Shown here piece by piece: positions 1 through 7,137 of a stretch of 64,000 nucleotides of DNA. This DNA comes from Neobacillus niacini (GTDB lineage: Bacteria; Bacillota; Bacilli; Bacillales; Cytobacillaceae). Location: assembly GCF_030817595.1 (NCBI RefSeq), contig NZ_JAUSZN010000001.1:1620001-1684000 (forward strand), written 5' to 3'. The first letter of the stretch is position 1. Each line of letters opens with the position of its first letter. The notes under the pieces are model-generated. The model did no database searches and was not told the origin of the DNA. It saw nothing but the letters and a program-made list of their open reading frames with translations. The position numbers and the translations under genes were made by a program.

Positions 1-98
1 ATTGTTTGATTATGAGTACTTTTTTCTTCTTTTGTGTTTTTACTAAAAAAAACAAAATTAACAAACAACAATACTCCCAGCAATGAGGTTACAAACAT
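1..98 (-). CDS. Partial ORF with N-terminal membrane segment, runs off left edge
   Basis: From an ATG at 98 the minus strand stays open to the window edge (at least 32 codons). It encodes a hydrophobic stretch (MFVTSLLGVLLFVNFVFF) followed by a polar, Lys/Glu-rich segment, as in a small membrane-anchored protein. No good ribosome binding site lies just before this ATG. An AAGGGGG sits further upstream (about 122-128), which would fit a start about 7 codons earlier, but no standard start codon is in frame there. The family is not recognised and the 3' end is outside the window. Confidence 0.35.
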   Translation of the reverse strand, partial: MFVTSLLGVLLFVNFVFFSKNTKEEKSTHNQT

Positions 99-271
99 AG
101 GAAGAAGTATTTCCAGAACATTCTACCCCCTTTTTTGTCTAATCTATAATCTTATTCGCTTTATAACTGAAATTTTCCTTTTTCCACCATTTAAAGAATA
201 GACAAATGGTATTTAAACTTGGTAAGATGTCTAGTAACATAATTCATTTATTGAAAAAGGAGCTACACATA

Positions 272-655
272 ATGTTTTTGACAAAGCTTCAACCAGAGGA
301 GAAAGAAGCGTTTCTTGAGTTAGCATATCTAATGGCCACCATTGATGGGAAATTCTCGGTATTTGAAAATCCTGTTATCGTGAAGTATCAAAAGGAAATG
401 GATCTTGATGATTATAAAATCAAAGGCTTAGCGATTGATGATATTCTTAAGGTTTTTAAAGAGGAACGCTCGAAACATATTGTTCTAACTGAAATCCTTC
501 GCTTAGTATATTCAGACGGAATTGTTCATGAAACTGAACTTGAATCCATTACTTTAATTAAAGAGCACTTTGGTTTCGATGCAAATAAATATGCTAATTT
601 CAAGGATTGGATTGAAGGAATCAAAGAATTAGCTAATTACCCAGAGCATGAATAG
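272..655 (+). CDS. TerB-like helical protein
   Basis: A 127-residue all-helical acidic protein. The pattern LAYLMATIDGKFS near residue 20 and LRLVYSDGIVHETELESI near residue 75 is the repeated 'D-G-x-x-x-x-E' half typical of TerB/tellurite-resistance-like domains, where acidic residues can bind metal. I take the family from that pattern, and the function of such stand-alone proteins is unknown. The start at 272 is preferred over an upstream ATG at 206 because AAAGGAG lies 8-10 bases before it. The gene is monocistronic and ends in a clear intrinsic terminator. Confidence 0.6.
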   Translation: MFLTKLQPEEKEAFLELAYLMATIDGKFSVFENPVIVKYQKEMDLDDYKIKGLAIDDILKVFKEERSKHIVLTEILRLVYSDGIVHETELESITLIKEHFGFDANKYANFKDWIEGIKELANYPEHE

Positions 656-661
656 ATACTG

Positions 662-705
662 AATGAGAAAAAGCAACGCTAATGACGTTGCTCTTTCTCA
701 TTTTT
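662..705 (+). terminator. Intrinsic terminator of the TerB-like gene
   Basis: Arms at 665-678 and 686-699 pair (GAGAAA..AGCAACG against CGTTGCTCTTTCTC) and are followed by a T5 run. The 3' arm overlaps the last codons of the convergent gene. Confidence 0.8.
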
Positions 706-1165
706 GACCTTTTCGCAAAAGATAAAGGTTTTTCTTTATTTCTTTTTCTACACTCAGAAAAAATTTCTCTATTCCCTTGTTTGCCCCTCCACTTATGACT
801 CGCTCTGCTGCACCAGACAGGGTTCCTGAGACTTTCACTTCGGCTCGTATATTGAGCTGTGTGCTTCCCTGTTGGTCATTGAAAAATATCTCCGCGTTGC
901 TGCTGATCTCCCCTAAATTACCTCTTCCTTTCAGAAGCAATTGAAAATAAGACGGGATCTGTTCCTTTTCCAACCTAACCTCGAGTGTAAAAACATCTTT
1001 TAATGGACCTATGTTAACGTCAATTTCGGCTTGATATAATCCCTTTGTGCTTTGAACAAACAATCTGCAGCTTGGGAGTGCACTTCCTAAAATTTTTTCA
1101 TCCTTGATGTACTTCCAGACTACCTTTATCGGCAAACCAAAAGTATGCTGGTATTCAATTTTCAA
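698..1165 (-). CDS. CoxG/SRPBCC-family protein
   Basis: A 155-residue protein of the SRPBCC (START-like) fold. It begins MKIEYQHTFGLPIKVVWKYI, then has a lid region with LPSC, and contains the GPLKDVFTLEVRLE segment and the GSTQLNIRAEVKVSGTLSG strand pair typical of carbon monoxide dehydrogenase subunit G (CoxG)-like proteins. These bind small hydrophobic ligands or attach to molybdenum hydroxylase maturation systems. No such enzyme genes are nearby, so the role is open. The start is TTG (1163-1165) with GGAGGGG five bases upstream. It is convergent with the TerB-like gene. Confidence 0.65.
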   Translation of the reverse strand: MKIEYQHTFGLPIKVVWKYIKDEKILGSALPSCRLFVQSTKGLYQAEIDVNIGPLKDVFTLEVRLEKEQIPSYFQLLLKGRGNLGEISSNAEIFFNDQQGSTQLNIRAEVKVSGTLSGAAERVISGGANKGIEKFFLSVEKEIKKNLYLLRKGQK

Positions 1166-1279
1166 AGGATCCCCTCCATTTTGAAGGTCTTTAAGTTAAA
1201 ATACCTACTTAACTAATATTCATTTTACAAATGAATATTCAAAATTTATTTTTAAAGTGAGAAGGGACCCCTTTAAACT

Positions 1280-1311
1280 AAAAAGACGATAACCAATGTC
1301 ATCGCCTTTTT
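1280..1311 (-). terminator. Intrinsic terminator of the TPR/winged-helix gene
   Basis: On the minus strand AAAAAGGCGAT pairs with ATCGTCTTTTT across a GACATTGGTT loop, ending in T5. Confidence 0.75.
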
Positions 1312-2338
1312 AACGATATTCAATTTCTTCGTCTGATCGATACATGATATAAAATGGATAAGTTCCATCATAATAGTAGCCTGTTTCATTATGATACCTT
1401 TTGGTTTGTATCATGGATGGAAATCCTTGTTGTGTTAATTTACGGCGCAGTCTCCCGACATTTGTAATATACGTGTTTGGAATAATCGTATCGACGACCG
1501 AGAAATCATGCCTTGTGGCTGGCACATCTTCTGAACTATTTAATAGAAAGTAACTCAGCATATTTCCTTGATCCTGAGTAAGTGAAGCTTCCTTCCCGTT
1601 AAAAAAAACCATAATGGTCCGATCACTAAAATAAACCAGCAGAGTGTCATGCGCCGGCCGGGCAATTAGTTTCTCACATTCTGCTTTCGAACAAGTCGTT
1701 CTTCCCTCTTTATTTACCTTATAGAACGCATGGCGCATTAAATATTGTTCATTTTCTATTAAACTGCTGAACAATGGAGATAACTCCTGTTTCGGTATTT
1801 TCTGCGTCTTCGCTAGTGGTAATTGATTCATTTTTTCATACGTTTCCTTGGCAATATGCAAGGCACAATTGGTTAAGTACAAATGGGCATTTAACTGTTG
1901 CTGTTCATTTAATTGATAGAGATGCTGTTTATGGTAATGGTCATTATCTAATGCGCTTTGGAAATATTGAATCGCTTTTGTATATTCATTAAATTTATAG
2001 GATAAGAAACCAAGTCGATAGGCTGCCAATGGATTGGTTTTATCATACTTTAACGCTTCCTCCAAGCAGCGAGTCGCCAAGTAATCATCTTTTTGATATT
2101 CGGTCTTCAAATACGTTCCATAATGAATGAGACAGTAAATCAATTTCCTTTTTACATAATCTAGCGAACTTTGAACATCCTCATTACGACTCCGGACAAG
2201 CTGGGAGAGTTTTCGATACATTTCCTTGTACACTTCAATTTTCATAGAATAATTAGAAAAGCCATGCTCCTCTTCCTGCTCATTCAGTTCTTCTTCAATC
2301 TCTTCTAATTCTTCAATGGTTTTATCTATTAAACTCAT
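1310..2338 (-). CDS. TPR protein with C-terminal winged-helix (OmpR-like) domain
   Basis: A 342-residue protein. Residues 1-70 are Glu-rich and helical. About 85-150 hold tetratricopeptide-like helices (LEEALKYDKTNPLAAYRLGFL, then a second repeat YTKAIQYFQSAL). The C-terminus from about 235 reads like a trans_reg_C winged helix: a short beta hairpin, LTQDQGNMLSYFLLN, the helix YITNVGRLRRKL, and a wing ending TGYYYDG, which resembles the TxRGxGYxF wing of OmpR/PhoB proteins. I infer a DNA-binding regulator with a protein-interaction module. The start has GGAGGGACAATA before the ATG. It stands alone, with a VOC gene upstream in the same orientation. Confidence 0.6.
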   Translation of the reverse strand: MSLIDKTIEELEEIEEELNEQEEEHGFSNYSMKIEVYKEMYRKLSQLVRSRNEDVQSSLDYVKRKLIYCLIHYGTYLKTEYQKDDYLATRCLEEALKYDKTNPLAAYRLGFLSYKFNEYTKAIQYFQSALDNDHYHKQHLYQLNEQQQLNAHLYLTNCALHIAKETYEKMNQLPLAKTQKIPKQELSPLFSSLIENEQYLMRHAFYKVNKEGRTTCSKAECEKLIARPAHDTLLVYFSDRTIMVFFNGKEASLTQDQGNMLSYFLLNSSEDVPATRHDFSVVDTIIPNTYITNVGRLRRKLTQQGFPSMIQTKRYHNETGYYYDGTYPFYIMYRSDEEIEYR

Positions 2339-2362
2339 TATTGTCCCTCCCCCAATGAAAGA

Positions 2363-2728
2363 TTAGATCCACTCAAGTATTTCTATACGATTGCCAAAGG
2401 GGTCAGCTGTATAAAAACGATTGGCCCCAGGAAGGTTATTGTCTTCAATCACTTCTACTCCGTTAACGCTTAAATGTTTTTTTAACGCTACAATATTTTC
2501 CACCTCAAAGGCAGGATGCGCTTTTTTTGCTGGTGCAAATGGTTCCTCTACACCAATATGTATTTGTGTACTACCATTTCGAAACCAAACTCCGCCGCGC
2601 TTTTTCAATTCTTCTGGTTTCTCCATTTCCTCAAATCCTAGAATATCTATAAAAAACTTCCTCGCAGAATCTTCACAACCTTTTGGAGCAGCAAGTTGAA
2701 TGTGATCAATGGCTTTAAAACGATACAT
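2363..2728 (-). CDS. VOC-family (glyoxalase/bleomycin-resistance-like) protein
   Basis: A 121-residue single-module VOC protein: FKAIDHIQLAAPKGCE, then ARKFFIDILGFEE, then GGVWFRNGSTQIHIGVEEPF, ending NRFYTADPFGNRIEILEW. The His near residue 7, the His of IHIG and the Glu of IEILEW occupy the usual metal-ligand positions. Substrate cannot be predicted. The start at 2728 (MYRFKAID) is chosen over a longer frame because GAAAGGAAG lies 6-14 bases upstream. It lies 24 bases upstream of the TPR gene in the same direction. Confidence 0.8.
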   Translation of the reverse strand: MYRFKAIDHIQLAAPKGCEDSARKFFIDILGFEEMEKPEELKKRGGVWFRNGSTQIHIGVEEPFAPAKKAHPAFEVENIVALKKHLSVNGVEVIEDNNLPGANRFYTADPFGNRIEILEWI

Positions 2729-2870
2729 ACAGAAACTTCCTTTCAAAAAAAGTTTATTATATACAATTTTCGCCACATCTTGATAAATTCCTTCTATTCC
2801 CTACATGAAAACATTTTGCAATTATCCCAAATAGCCCTATAATCAAACTATCTTATTAACCGCTTGAAAA

Positions 2871-3167
2871 GAGGACAATGCATTAAAATACACTTCCGAA
2901 CATGACAGTATTGGTGTCAAAACATATGAGGAAGACCATAAAGTTATACTAGAAATCAGTGACACGGGGATCGGAATCAAAGAAAAAAATATTCCCTTTA
3001 TCTTTGATCGTTTTTACCGTGAAGACAAAGCACGGACGAGAGAATCAGGCGGAATAGGGTTAGGTCTTTCTATTGCCAAATGGATTGTCTTCACTCACGA
3101 CGGAAGTATTAAAGTCAGCGTCAATGAAAATGGAGGCACGACATTTAAAATAAAACTACCCATGTAA
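2871..3167 (+). pseudogene. Remnant of a sensor histidine kinase (C-terminal ATPase domain)
   Basis: Ninety-eight codons preceded directly by an in-frame TGA (2865-2867) encode only the C-terminal part of a HATPase_c domain. Visible in order are the N-box remainder DNALKYTSEH, the G1 box DTGIGI, the F box FDRFYR, the G2 box GIGLGLSIAKWIV, and the closing strand GGTTFKIKLP. There is no start codon with a ribosome binding site, and the dimerisation/phosphoacceptor and sensor domains are absent. This is a truncated two-component sensor gene, and no response regulator partner is nearby. It still ends with a terminator. Confidence 0.85.
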
Positions 3168-3185
3168 ATAAACAATGTAAAAATA

Positions 3186-3220
3186 GCCGAACTCAGAAAG
3201 AGTTCGGCCTTTCTATTTTT
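3186..3220 (+). terminator. Intrinsic terminator after the kinase remnant
   Basis: Perfect 9-bp stem GCCGAACTC/GAGTTCGGC (3186-3194 with 3200-3208) followed by a T-rich tail. Confidence 0.85.
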
Positions 3221-3912
3221 AATATGGATCTGCTTCATGTCCCATTTTTTTTGCCTTATCTGTCGCCTCATCTGCTTCAGCCGTGCTTGTATGTGTGGTA
3301 TCGTTTCTCATTTCCATCGCATTTGCTACGCCTTCTTTGACACGTCTTCCATAATCCTCGTCTGCATTCGTAAAATATTCAATCATTTTATCCTGAATTT
3401 CTGTTCTGCAAACTTTGAGTGCGTCGACCAAATTGCTGATGAGCTCATCTCTTTCCCAGTCCTCAAAACTCCTATATGGTTACCAGCTTGTCCAAAATCA
3501 TTGGTGCGGTCAATTTTTTCACAAACCAATTTGTCATTATAGTGTGGTTCATGAACTTTACCTACCTGTTCAGCTTCTTTTATACCTCCAATAACGGAAG
3601 GCTCATAATTGGTGTGCGGACTTTGACCTGGTGCCAAATCTACGTGATAGGACATTTGCCCGCCCCGCTGATTGGTTGCCACCCGCTTTTTAGGTGCATT
3701 AATAGGAAGCTGTAAATAGTTCGTGCCTACGCGATATCGCTGTGTATCTGAATACGAAAACGTCCTGCCTTGAAGCATCTTATCATCTGAGAAATCCAAG
3801 CCATCCACCAATACTCCCGTACCAAACGCAGCCTGCTCTACTTCATTAAAATAATTTTCCGGATTTTTATTTAATACCATTTTACCGACTTTTAAAAAGG
3901 GGAACTTGTCAG
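3219..3912 (-). pseudogene. Catalase remnant (C-terminal part, frameshifted)
   Basis: The minus strand encodes the C-terminal third of a haem catalase: [19 protein letters not shown], then [18 protein letters not shown] (with the Tyr-containing haem-proximal RxFxYxDTxxYR region), then [11 protein letters not shown]. After ..DFGQAGNHI the frame breaks near 3470. The continuation [19 protein letters not shown] lies in another frame, where it runs to a stop at 3219, consistent with loss of one base. The 5' two thirds, including the catalytic His and Asn, are missing: homology ends abruptly at about 3912, at the junction with a DUF4956 remnant. It cannot be functional. Confidence 0.9.
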
Positions 3913-4245
3913 TTGGCTGGATTTGTCCCTCTTGCTATTATTGGATCCATCTTGATTGGAGCCGTCTTACTTGTCTTTATTAACAAGATAAAGATTGAAA
4001 ACCCTTATTTATTAGTTGTTCGATACAATAGCACTTCGATTGAAAAATCACTGGAACATTTTATTGCTCGACATGCCCTAAAGCATTCTCTTAAATCAAA
4101 GTCTGCGATGCCAGGTAATGATTTTGAAGTAACCTATGAAATAAGAGTCAAAGATCATGACCTAGATTTTATTAATCATATTTCTAGCATGGAAGATGTA
4201 AAATCAGCGATTATGTTAAGCTATGACGGCAATTTTACTGCTTAA
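3913..4245 (+). pseudogene. DUF4956-family C-terminal remnant
   Basis: The reading frame gives [21 protein letters not shown], then NPYLLVVRYN, then a soluble domain ending in DVKSAIMLSYDGNFTA. That is the last membrane helix and the C-terminal cytosolic domain of DUF4956 membrane proteins, which normally have several more N-terminal helices. The nominal start is a TTG at 3913 with no ribosome binding site, exactly at the junction with the catalase remnant. I read it as the 3' part of a gene whose 5' part was deleted. The terminator is intact. Confidence 0.7.
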
Positions 4246-4275
4246 TGTTTATTGAAACACAAAATAGAATGAGCA

Positions 4276-4318
4276 AAATCAAACGCCTAGAGAATAATAG
4301 CTCTAAGCGTTTGATTTT
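4276..4318 (+). terminator. Intrinsic terminator after the DUF4956 remnant
   Basis: Long stem AATCAAACGC..TAGAG paired with CTCT..GCGTTTGATT, followed by TTT. Confidence 0.75.
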
Positions 4319-4430
4319 AATTATTTATCGTGACTATTATTAATTTTTTACCATCCGTTTCACACATGATAAAACTTACATAGACTAATGATGACTTTCC
4401 AAATTATTTATCTAGGGAGATGACTGTAAT

Positions 4431-4706
4431 TTGTATAACCCTTACCAATATAATCCTTATCACTTTAGTCAAACTCAGCAATATAACTCAAACCCAAATA
4501 AACACACGGTATTAAGAACTGTCGAGCCTTTTGTGCAATATGGATTAAATGAAGCAAAACACACTTCTTATGCTCATGCATTACGAGAGGTTGCAGCTAT
4601 TACCTACCTTATGGGTATGGGATATGATCCTAACATGGCCCACAGGATCGTTGAGTCTTGGGAGATCAACGAGGTATTTTATCCAGGGCAAAGATTTAAT
4701 TCCTAG
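4431..4706 (+). CDS. Small hypothetical protein with Tyr/Asn/Pro-rich N-terminus
   Basis: A 91-residue protein starting at TTG (4431) with AGGGAGA about 10 bases upstream. The first 25 residues are rich in Tyr, Asn, Pro and Gln (YNPYQYNPYHF), low-complexity as in some spore-coat-type proteins. The remainder is a compact helical segment (EVAAITYLMGMGYDPNMAHRIVESWE). No family is recognised. It is a single gene with its own terminator, convergent with the penicillin-binding protein gene. Confidence 0.6.
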   Translation: MYNPYQYNPYHFSQTQQYNSNPNKHTVLRTVEPFVQYGLNEAKHTSYAHALREVAAITYLMGMGYDPNMAHRIVESWEINEVFYPGQRFNS

Positions 4707-4736
4707 CCAATCAAAAGGTAATAAGGTAATAAACAA

Positions 4737-4763
4737 GACCAAATCGGATGTGATTTGGTCTTT
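4737..4763 (+). terminator. Intrinsic terminator of the small hypothetical gene
   Basis: Perfect stem GACCAAATC/GATTTGGTC (4737-4745 with 4752-4760) followed by TTTC. On the minus strand it could also stop transcription from the PBP gene. Confidence 0.75.
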
Positions 4764-4841
4764 CAACTAATAAATACAAATGATGTTACACCGCAAAAGA
4801 GGAACTACTCTCGCATAGTCTTTTAAACCACTAATTAACTT

Positions 4842-6953
4842 TTATTCATCTTCATCTTCTTCATTTTCATCTTTATCTTTATCTTTATCTTTATCTTTAT
4901 CTTTTTTCCCCTTGTTTTTTTCCTTATTGCCCTTTCCATTATATTTCTTTTGATTTTCTTTTTCTTTTTCCTTCTCCTGCTCTTTTCTTGCTTTTTCCAT
5001 TACTTCTTTTATCTTTTTTATTTCATTTTTGTATTTTTTTTCAATGCCTGATAAGGCAAATTTTTCATCAGAAAGCTCTGACTTTGCTTTTGATAGTATT
5101 TCTTTAAAAATAACAGGTGTGGTTCCACTGCTTGATGTACCTAAGTAATGAGTTTCATCCGTCTGATCATACCCAAGCCATACAGCTCCTACAACATCAG
5201 GCGTATAACCAACAAACCAATGATCCTTTGTACCCGCGTCGTTAGCAAAAGGCAGCTGAGTGGACCCTGTTTTACCAGCGATATCAATGCCATCCATAAA
5301 AGCCTTCTTCCCAGTACCCTCTTGTACGACACCTTTTAGCATGTAGGTGATTTTTTGCGCGATTTCAGGATCTGTTATTTTCGTAGACTTGTTCTTCCAT
5401 TTCGCGATCACCTTTCCATCAGCATCTTCTATTTTTTGAATGGAGTGTGCCTCTGCCATGGTTCCATCATTTGCAAATGCAGAATATGCTTGTGCCATCA
5501 ATAAAGGCGAGGTTCCTTCATGCATGCCACCAAGTGCAATTCCTAGAGAATGGTCTTCTTCTTGTAACGAAATACCGAACCGCTCTACTGATTTTGTCCC
5601 CTGCTCCAAACCTATTTCATTTAATAACCAAACCGGAGGCACATTGTACGAATTCACGACAGCATCATACATCGTTACCTCGCCACGGTATTGCTTATCA
5701 AAATTCTTTGGCTGGTACCCTCCAATATTAAGCGGACTGTCTTGTAATAAATCAAAGACTTCGTATCCTTGTTCTAATGCTGGTGTATATACTGCCAGAG
5801 GTTTCATCGTTGATCCAGGCTGTCTCACTAATTGTGTAGCCCTGTTAAAGCCAAGTAAAGTATGTTCGCCTCTTCCACCAACAAGCGCTTGAATTCCTCC
5901 ACTTTCAGGAGCAATAAAAATCGCACCGCTCTGAAGAAGTTGATCGCTTTGACTAGCTGGAAAGAGATTATCATTCTGATAAACTTCTTCTGTCGCCTTC
6001 TGGATGGTTGGATTTAACTCTGTGAAAATATGAAGTCCACCTGAAAGAACTTCGTTTTTTGTCAGCTTATATTTCGTCATTGCTTCTTCAATAATGTGGT
6101 CCACATAATAAGGGTATTTTCCATCATACTCGTCTTCTACTTCTTCCTCTTTTAACACCACCGGTTGTTCTTTAGCCTTTTTAACATCAGATGCACTAAT
6201 ATATCCTTCCTGTTCCATCAAAGATAAAACAAGATTTCGTCGCTCTATAGATTTTTCCATATTCTTAAATGGTGATAGGATAGAGGGTGCTTTAATTAAA
6301 CCAGCGAGCATGGCAGATTCACTTAAGGTTAGTTCACTTGCTTCTTTCCCAAAGTACGTTTTCGCAGCTCTTTGGATTCCCCATGCACCCTCACCGAAAT
6401 AGATTTGATTTAAGTATCTCTCCATAATTTCGTCTTTTGAGTAGGTTCGTTCAATCTTTTTTGTAATGATGAGTTCCTTTATCTTTCGAGTATAGGTTCG
6501 TTCATGAGTCAAAAATGCATTCTTAGCCAACTGCTGTGTAACGGTACTACCGCCTGCAACAATATCTCCACTTAACATATTTTTGACAAAAGCCTTCATA
6601 ATCGCAAAATAATTGATTCCACCATGATTGTAAAAACGTTGATCCTCGGTAGCGACCACTGCATGTATCACTTCTTCCGGGATTTGCTTAATTCCTACAC
6701 CTTCAATACTCGAGTTGGAAATTTTGCTGGCTATCTCGCCATTTTGATCGTAAATAATCGTTGGCAGTGGTGCCGGCTTATTTAATTTACTAACATCACT
6801 CGTCCAGATGAAGATATTTACGACAAGTAAACCACATAAGGCAACTATTATTCCTGCTATAATCAATTTCTTAACTAAACTCTTATTTAAAAACTGGCTC
6901 CAATCCCGTTGTTTAGACGCCTTTCTTTGCTGTCTTTGTTCCATTCGTCCCAC
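4842..6953 (-). CDS. Class A penicillin-binding protein (bifunctional transglycosylase/transpeptidase, PbpF/PbpG type)
   Basis: Peptidoglycan synthase of about 703 residues anchored by one N-terminal helix (LIIAGIIVALCGLLVVNIFIW). The glycosyltransferase GT51 domain carries ATEDQRFYNHGG with the catalytic Glu, GGSTVTQQLAKN and RKIKELIITKKIE. The transpeptidase domain carries the active-site Ser in STMK (RQPGSTMKP), the SYN motif (VNSYNVPP) and KTGST. The closest relatives I recall are B. subtilis PbpF (714 residues) and PbpG. The start is best placed at GTG 6953, which has AAGGTGGT seven bases upstream, rather than the ATG at 6986. The C-terminal tail is an unusual Lys/Asp-rich low-complexity stretch encoded by a hexanucleotide repeat. 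Confidence 0.9.
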   Translation of the reverse strand: MGRMEQRQQRKASKQRDWSQFLNKSLVKKLIIAGIIVALCGLLVVNIFIWTSDVSKLNKPAPLPTIIYDQNGEIASKISNSSIEGVGIKQIPEEVIHAVVATEDQRFYNHGGINYFAIMKAFVKNMLSGDIVAGGSTVTQQLAKNAFLTHERTYTRKIKELIITKKIERTYSKDEIMERYLNQIYFGEGAWGIQRAAKTYFGKEASELTLSESAMLAGLIKAPSILSPFKNMEKSIERRNLVLSLMEQEGYISASDVKKAKEQPVVLKEEEVEDEYDGKYPYYVDHIIEEAMTKYKLTKNEVLSGGLHIFTELNPTIQKATEEVYQNDNLFPASQSDQLLQSGAIFIAPESGGIQALVGGRGEHTLLGFNRATQLVRQPGSTMKPLAVYTPALEQGYEVFDLLQDSPLNIGGYQPKNFDKQYRGEVTMYDAVVNSYNVPPVWLLNEIGLEQGTKSVERFGISLQEEDHSLGIALGGMHEGTSPLLMAQAYSAFANDGTMAEAHSIQKIEDADGKVIAKWKNKSTKITDPEIAQKITYMLKGVVQEGTGKKAFMDGIDIAGKTGSTQLPFANDAGTKDHWFVGYTPDVVGAVWLGYDQTDETHYLGTSSSGTTPVIFKEILSKAKSELSDEKFALSGIEKKYKNEIKKIKEVMEKARKEQEKEKEKENQKKYNGKGNKEKNKGKKDKDKDKDKDKDENEEDEDE
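4866..4903. repeat. Hexanucleotide microsatellite (ATCTTT)n in the PBP 3' end
   Basis: About six tandem copies of ATCTTT (plus strand) encode alternating Lys-Asp residues in the PBP tail. The 6-bp unit keeps the frame, so copy-number change would only lengthen or shorten the charged tail. Confidence 0.85.
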
Positions 6954-7082
6954 GTCTTTGACCACCTTTAATTCTACTAACTGCATTTATCTTTTTACAT
7001 ATTGCTCTATTTTAAAACGAAATTTATTAAAGTTAATGAGAAATAAGCCTTACATTCTATAGGACTAAAATATCATTATCAA

Positions 7083-7126
7083 TAAAAAAAAGAGCATACC
7101 AATTATTATTGGCATGATCTTTTTTC
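7083..7126. terminator. Bidirectional-looking terminator hairpin
   Basis: Arms around 7091-7103 and 7107-7120 (AGAGCAT.CCAAT with ATTGG.ATG.TCT) are flanked by A8 on the left and T6 on the right. It serves the minus-strand lipoprotein gene ending at 7138. Confidence 0.75.
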
Positions 7127-7137
7127 GTTACCTTATG

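Noticed and set aside
5440..5892. Open frame of 150 codons antisense to the PBP gene
   Set aside because: No ribosome binding site, and it is a codon-bias shadow of a clearly conserved gene with all catalytic motifs.
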